Assembly (NCBI GenBank): GCA_900553655.1
Contig: USEQ01000051.1
Coordinates: forward strand, 1-7,869
Source: an uncultured Slackia sp.
GTDB taxonomy: Bacteria > Actinomycetota > Coriobacteriia > Coriobacteriales > Eggerthellaceae
Length of the DNA stretch: 7,869 bases
Direction of reading: 5' to 3'
The notes beneath the pieces were generated by a model. The model did not search any database. It had not been told where the DNA came from and saw only the letters and a list, made by a program, of their open reading frames with translations. Positions 6,213 to 7,869 of the stretch are shown here, in pieces. A program made the translations under genes and the position numbers. The stretch's first letter is position 1, and the number at the start of each line of letters is the position of its first letter.

Positions 6213-6251
6213 GTTGCCGCAAGGGTAGCACAGAGAGATTGAAAGTGGAAC

Positions 6252-6280
6252 TTTGTACATACGCTTGTAACATTTGTCAA
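6252..6280 (-). promoter_or_regulatory. Promoter of the minus-strand small gene
   Basis: On the minus strand a perfect TTGACA -35 box (6275-6280) is followed after exactly 17 nt by TACAAA (6252-6257), a 4-of-6 match to the -10 consensus. The predicted start is near 6245, giving a leader of about 94 nt to the ATG at 6151. It is the only full-consensus -35 box I noticed in the window. Confidence 0.65.
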
Positions 6281-6306
6281 TTTTTCACCACAATTAATCG
6301 GCATAA

Positions 6307-6348
6307 GGTACTTGAAAAATGGCGGACGGTATCAAATCGGTACCAAAA
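6307..6348. repeat. Helically phased GGTA repeats, possible operator
   Basis: Two adjacent 11-bp units, CGGTATCAAAT (6327-6337) and CGGTACCAAAA (6338-6348), match at 9 of 11 positions. A third looser copy, GGTACTTGAAAA, starts at 6307. The three GGTA cores start at 6307, 6328 and 6339, spaced 21 and 11 bp, so they face the same side of the helix. Relative to the small gene's predicted start they lie about 60-100 bp upstream, a common place for activator binding. Confidence 0.4.
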
Positions 6349-6476
6349 TAAGGAATAGGGAGCCGCCGGTTCTAAGGCTGTCATCATGGGATTATGGCGC
6401 GTGGTGCTGAATCCTGTTCGGATTGTGGGATGTGCGGCTCTTTATCGAACGATCCCTGGTGAGCTTGGGGCATCAT

Positions 6477-6485
6477 TGGTAGAAT
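6477..6485 (+). promoter_or_regulatory. Candidate extended -10 promoter of pgcA
   Basis: TGGTAGAAT is an extended -10 element (TGn plus TAGAAT, 6480-6485). No convincing -35 box is seen at 16-18 nt. The predicted transcript start near 6492 would leave a leader of about 65 nt before the ATG at 6557. Confidence 0.45.
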
Positions 6486-6556
6486 CGGTGTGCGATTCAC
6501 GGGCGAGTGGTTCGGAATTGCGTACTATCAGGCATTATGCGAAAAAAGGACGAATC

Positions 6557-7869
6557 ATGGGCGATATTGACGTGCGCGCGAAGCTGGCGCACTGGAAAGA
6601 ATGCGTGGCCGATGCGGAATTGGCCTCTGAGCTGGATGACCTCTCGAATGCGGACGATGCAGCCATTGCCGACGCGTTCTTTCAAGACCTGGCATTCGGA
6701 ACTGCGGGATTGCGCGGAATCATCGGTGCGGGAACGAACCGCATGAACATCTACACGGTCGCTCGTGCCACACAGGGTCTCGCGGATTACCTCAATGCCC
6801 ACTTCGACGACCCGAGCGTTGCCATCGCGCGCGATTCGCGTCACAAGGGGCAGCTTTTCGTCAATACAGCGGCTTCTGTGTTGGCGATGAACGGCATTCG
6901 TTCGTACGTCTATCCTCGCGTCGAGCCTACGCCTGCGCTGTCGTTCGCCGTTCGCGACCTAGGTTGTTCCGCCGGCATCAACATGACGGCCAGCCATAAT
7001 CCTGCCGCATACAACGGATACAAGGTCTACGGCGCCGACGGCTGCCAGATCACGAGCGAAGCTGCAAGGGAGATTTCGGACTGCATCGCGCGTCTCGGAT
7101 ACTTCGAAGAGGACGGCGCGTGTGCGAAAATCGCCGATATTCGCGATATGCTTGACGGCGGCTTGGTCAATTGGATCGGCGAAGATACTCTGGCGCGTTT
7201 CGAGAACGCCGTGCTCGAGCAGTCCCGGGAAGAGTCCGACGATGCCGACGCCCCCCTCGACATTGTGTATACGCCGCTGTGCGGCACCGGTCTTGAATGC
7301 GTTCAGACCGTGCTTGCGAAGATCGGCGTGCCGTATCTGAACGTAGTTCCGGGCCAGGATGTGCCCGATGGAGATTTTCCGACGTGCGAATACCCCAACC
7401 CGGAAGAACGTGCTGCGCTTGAGAAGGGCATCGAGCTCTGCCGTGCGCGAGCGGCCGTCGGCCGTACGCCCGACTTGCTTTTGGCGACCGACCCCGATGC
7501 CGACCGCGTTGGCGTGGCGGTTCCCGACGGCGATGATTTCGCGCTTATCACGGGCAACGAGATGGGCATTCTGCTGATGGATTTCATTGCGCGTCGCAAG
7601 CTCGAACGCGGCGAATCCCTGGACCGCAGCGTTGCCATCACCACGATCGTTTCTTCCGCCATGGCAGACGAAGTGGCCGAGGCGTATGGTTTCGAGCTTC
7701 GTCGCGTGCTTACGGGCTTCAAATACATCGGCGAGCAGATCGCCATGCTCGAGGCGGCGGGCGAAGCCGGCCGTTTCATGTTCGGTTTCGAAGAGAGCTA
7801 TGGATACCTTGCGGGAACGCATGTGCGCGATAAGGACGCCGTGGTGGCAAGCATGCTGATTTGCCAGAT
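6557..7869 (+). CDS. pgcA: Alpha-phosphohexomutase (phosphoglucomutase/phosphomannomutase), PgcA type, 3' truncated by the window
   Basis: This enzyme interconverts hexose-6-phosphate and hexose-1-phosphate (glucose and/or mannose), supplying glucose-1-phosphate for UDP-glucose, glycolipids and surface polymers. The frame is open to the right edge: 437 codons are present, and the family is about 550-580 residues, so roughly the last fifth (part of domain 4, with the phosphate-binding loop) is outside. Visible landmarks are FGTAGLRG near 46-53 followed by GAGTNRMNIYTV, the catalytic phosphoserine loop TASHNP with Ser146, the magnesium loop DPDADR at 312-317, and the sugar-recognition loop GFEESYGY at 410-417. 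All key residues are intact. The start at 6557 has AAAGGA at 6545-6550, 6 nt upstream. An out-of-frame ATG at 6537 is not used. The N-terminal region and the GAGTNRMNIYTV motif resemble B. subtilis PgcA more than the GlmM or AlgC types. Its link to the nearby GT-C/GtrA genes is inferred. Confidence 0.93.
   Translation, partial: MGDIDVRAKLAHWKECVADAELASELDDLSNADDAAIADAFFQDLAFGTAGLRGIIGAGTNRMNIYTVARATQGLADYLNAHFDDPSVAIARDSRHKGQLFVNTAASVLAMNGIRSYVYPRVEPTPALSFAVRDLGCSAGINMTASHNPAAYNGYKVYGADGCQITSEAAREISDCIARLGYFEEDGACAKIADIRDMLDGGLVNWIGEDTLARFENAVLEQSREESDDADAPLDIVYTPLCGTGLECVQTVLAKIGVPYLNVVPGQDVPDGDFPTCEYPNPEERAALEKGIELCRARAAVGRTPDLLLATDPDADRVGVAVPDGDDFALITGNEMGILLMDFIARRKLERGESLDRSVAITTIVSSAMADEVAEAYGFELRRVLTGFKYIGEQIAMLEAAGEAGRFMFGFEESYGYLAGTHVRDKDAVVASMLICQ

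Larger units (their letters stand above)
6152..6556. other. Divergent intergenic region between the small gene and pgcA
   Basis: This 405-nt stretch holds the leader and promoter of the minus-strand gene (to 6280), the GGTA repeats (6307-6348), a possible long-range RNA stem (6355-6366 with 6434-6445), and the pgcA promoter candidate at 6477-6485. The part around 6280-6350 is noticeably more AT-rich than its surroundings. No further gene is supported on either strand. Confidence 0.6.

Noticed and set aside
5990..6358. A Cys-rich 122-codon plus-strand frame opposite the small gene
   Set aside because: It has no clear ribosome binding site or promoter, and it overlaps a minus-strand gene with much better signals. 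The cysteines follow from antisense reading.
6537..6746. ATG at 6537 as an alternative start near pgcA
   Set aside because: It is out of frame with the mutase and gives a peptide without recognisable features. The ATG at 6557 has its own AAAGGA site and leads directly into the conserved protein.
6959..7822. A 287-codon minus-strand frame inside pgcA
   Set aside because: It is the antisense shadow of a phosphohexomutase with all catalytic motifs intact on the plus strand.

Overview
The window looks like chromosomal DNA from a mid- to high-GC Gram-positive bacterium. I infer a member of the Coriobacteriia (Eggerthella/Slackia-like). The grounds are the actinobacterial-looking promoter spacing (one gene appears leaderless), a zinc-type adenylate kinase, a type III pantothenate kinase, and a free-standing CoaB. 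The placement rests on impression, because no marker in the window fixes the taxon. No transposase, integrase, phage gene, tRNA, rRNA or CRISPR array is visible.

Layout. (1) Bases 1-314 are the 3' end of secY, closed by a strong intrinsic terminator at 338-369. (2) Bases 394-1975 hold a two-gene coenzyme A unit: coaB (phosphopantothenoylcysteine synthetase, not fused to CoaC) and coaX (type III pantothenate kinase), 3 nt apart. (3) adk follows at 2165-2791 with its own extended -10 promoter and a probable composite terminator. (4) After a 301-nt non-coding gap there is a 721-residue polytopic membrane protein with an extracytoplasmic N-terminal domain, probably a GT-C-type glycosyltransferase. 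Its -10 box sits exactly where a leaderless mRNA would need it. A GtrA-family small membrane protein follows 64 nt later, so the two look like a cell-surface glycosylation pair. (5) On the minus strand, 5945-6151 encodes an unrecognised basic 68-residue protein with a well-formed promoter, ribosome binding site and terminator. (6) A 405-nt divergent intergenic region carries phased GGTA repeats. (7) A PgcA-type phosphoglucomutase/phosphomannomutase starts at 6557 and runs off the end of the window.

How the genes fit together. secY and adk are normally adjacent in the spc ribosomal-protein operon, followed by map and infA. Here secY is terminated, two CoA genes separate it from adk, and map/infA are absent after adk. 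CoaX and CoaB catalyse the first and second steps of CoA synthesis from pantothenate. The GT-C protein, the GtrA homologue and PgcA can be linked through sugar-phosphate and lipid-linked sugar metabolism: PgcA makes glucose-1-phosphate, a GtrA-like protein would move a lipid-linked sugar across the membrane, and a GT-C enzyme would transfer it outside. That link is inference from proximity and family. I see no unmistakable new defence or mobile system. The most distinctive parts are the orphan minus-strand small gene with its phased upstream repeats, the leaderless GT-C gene, and residue-level departures in CoaX and Adk.
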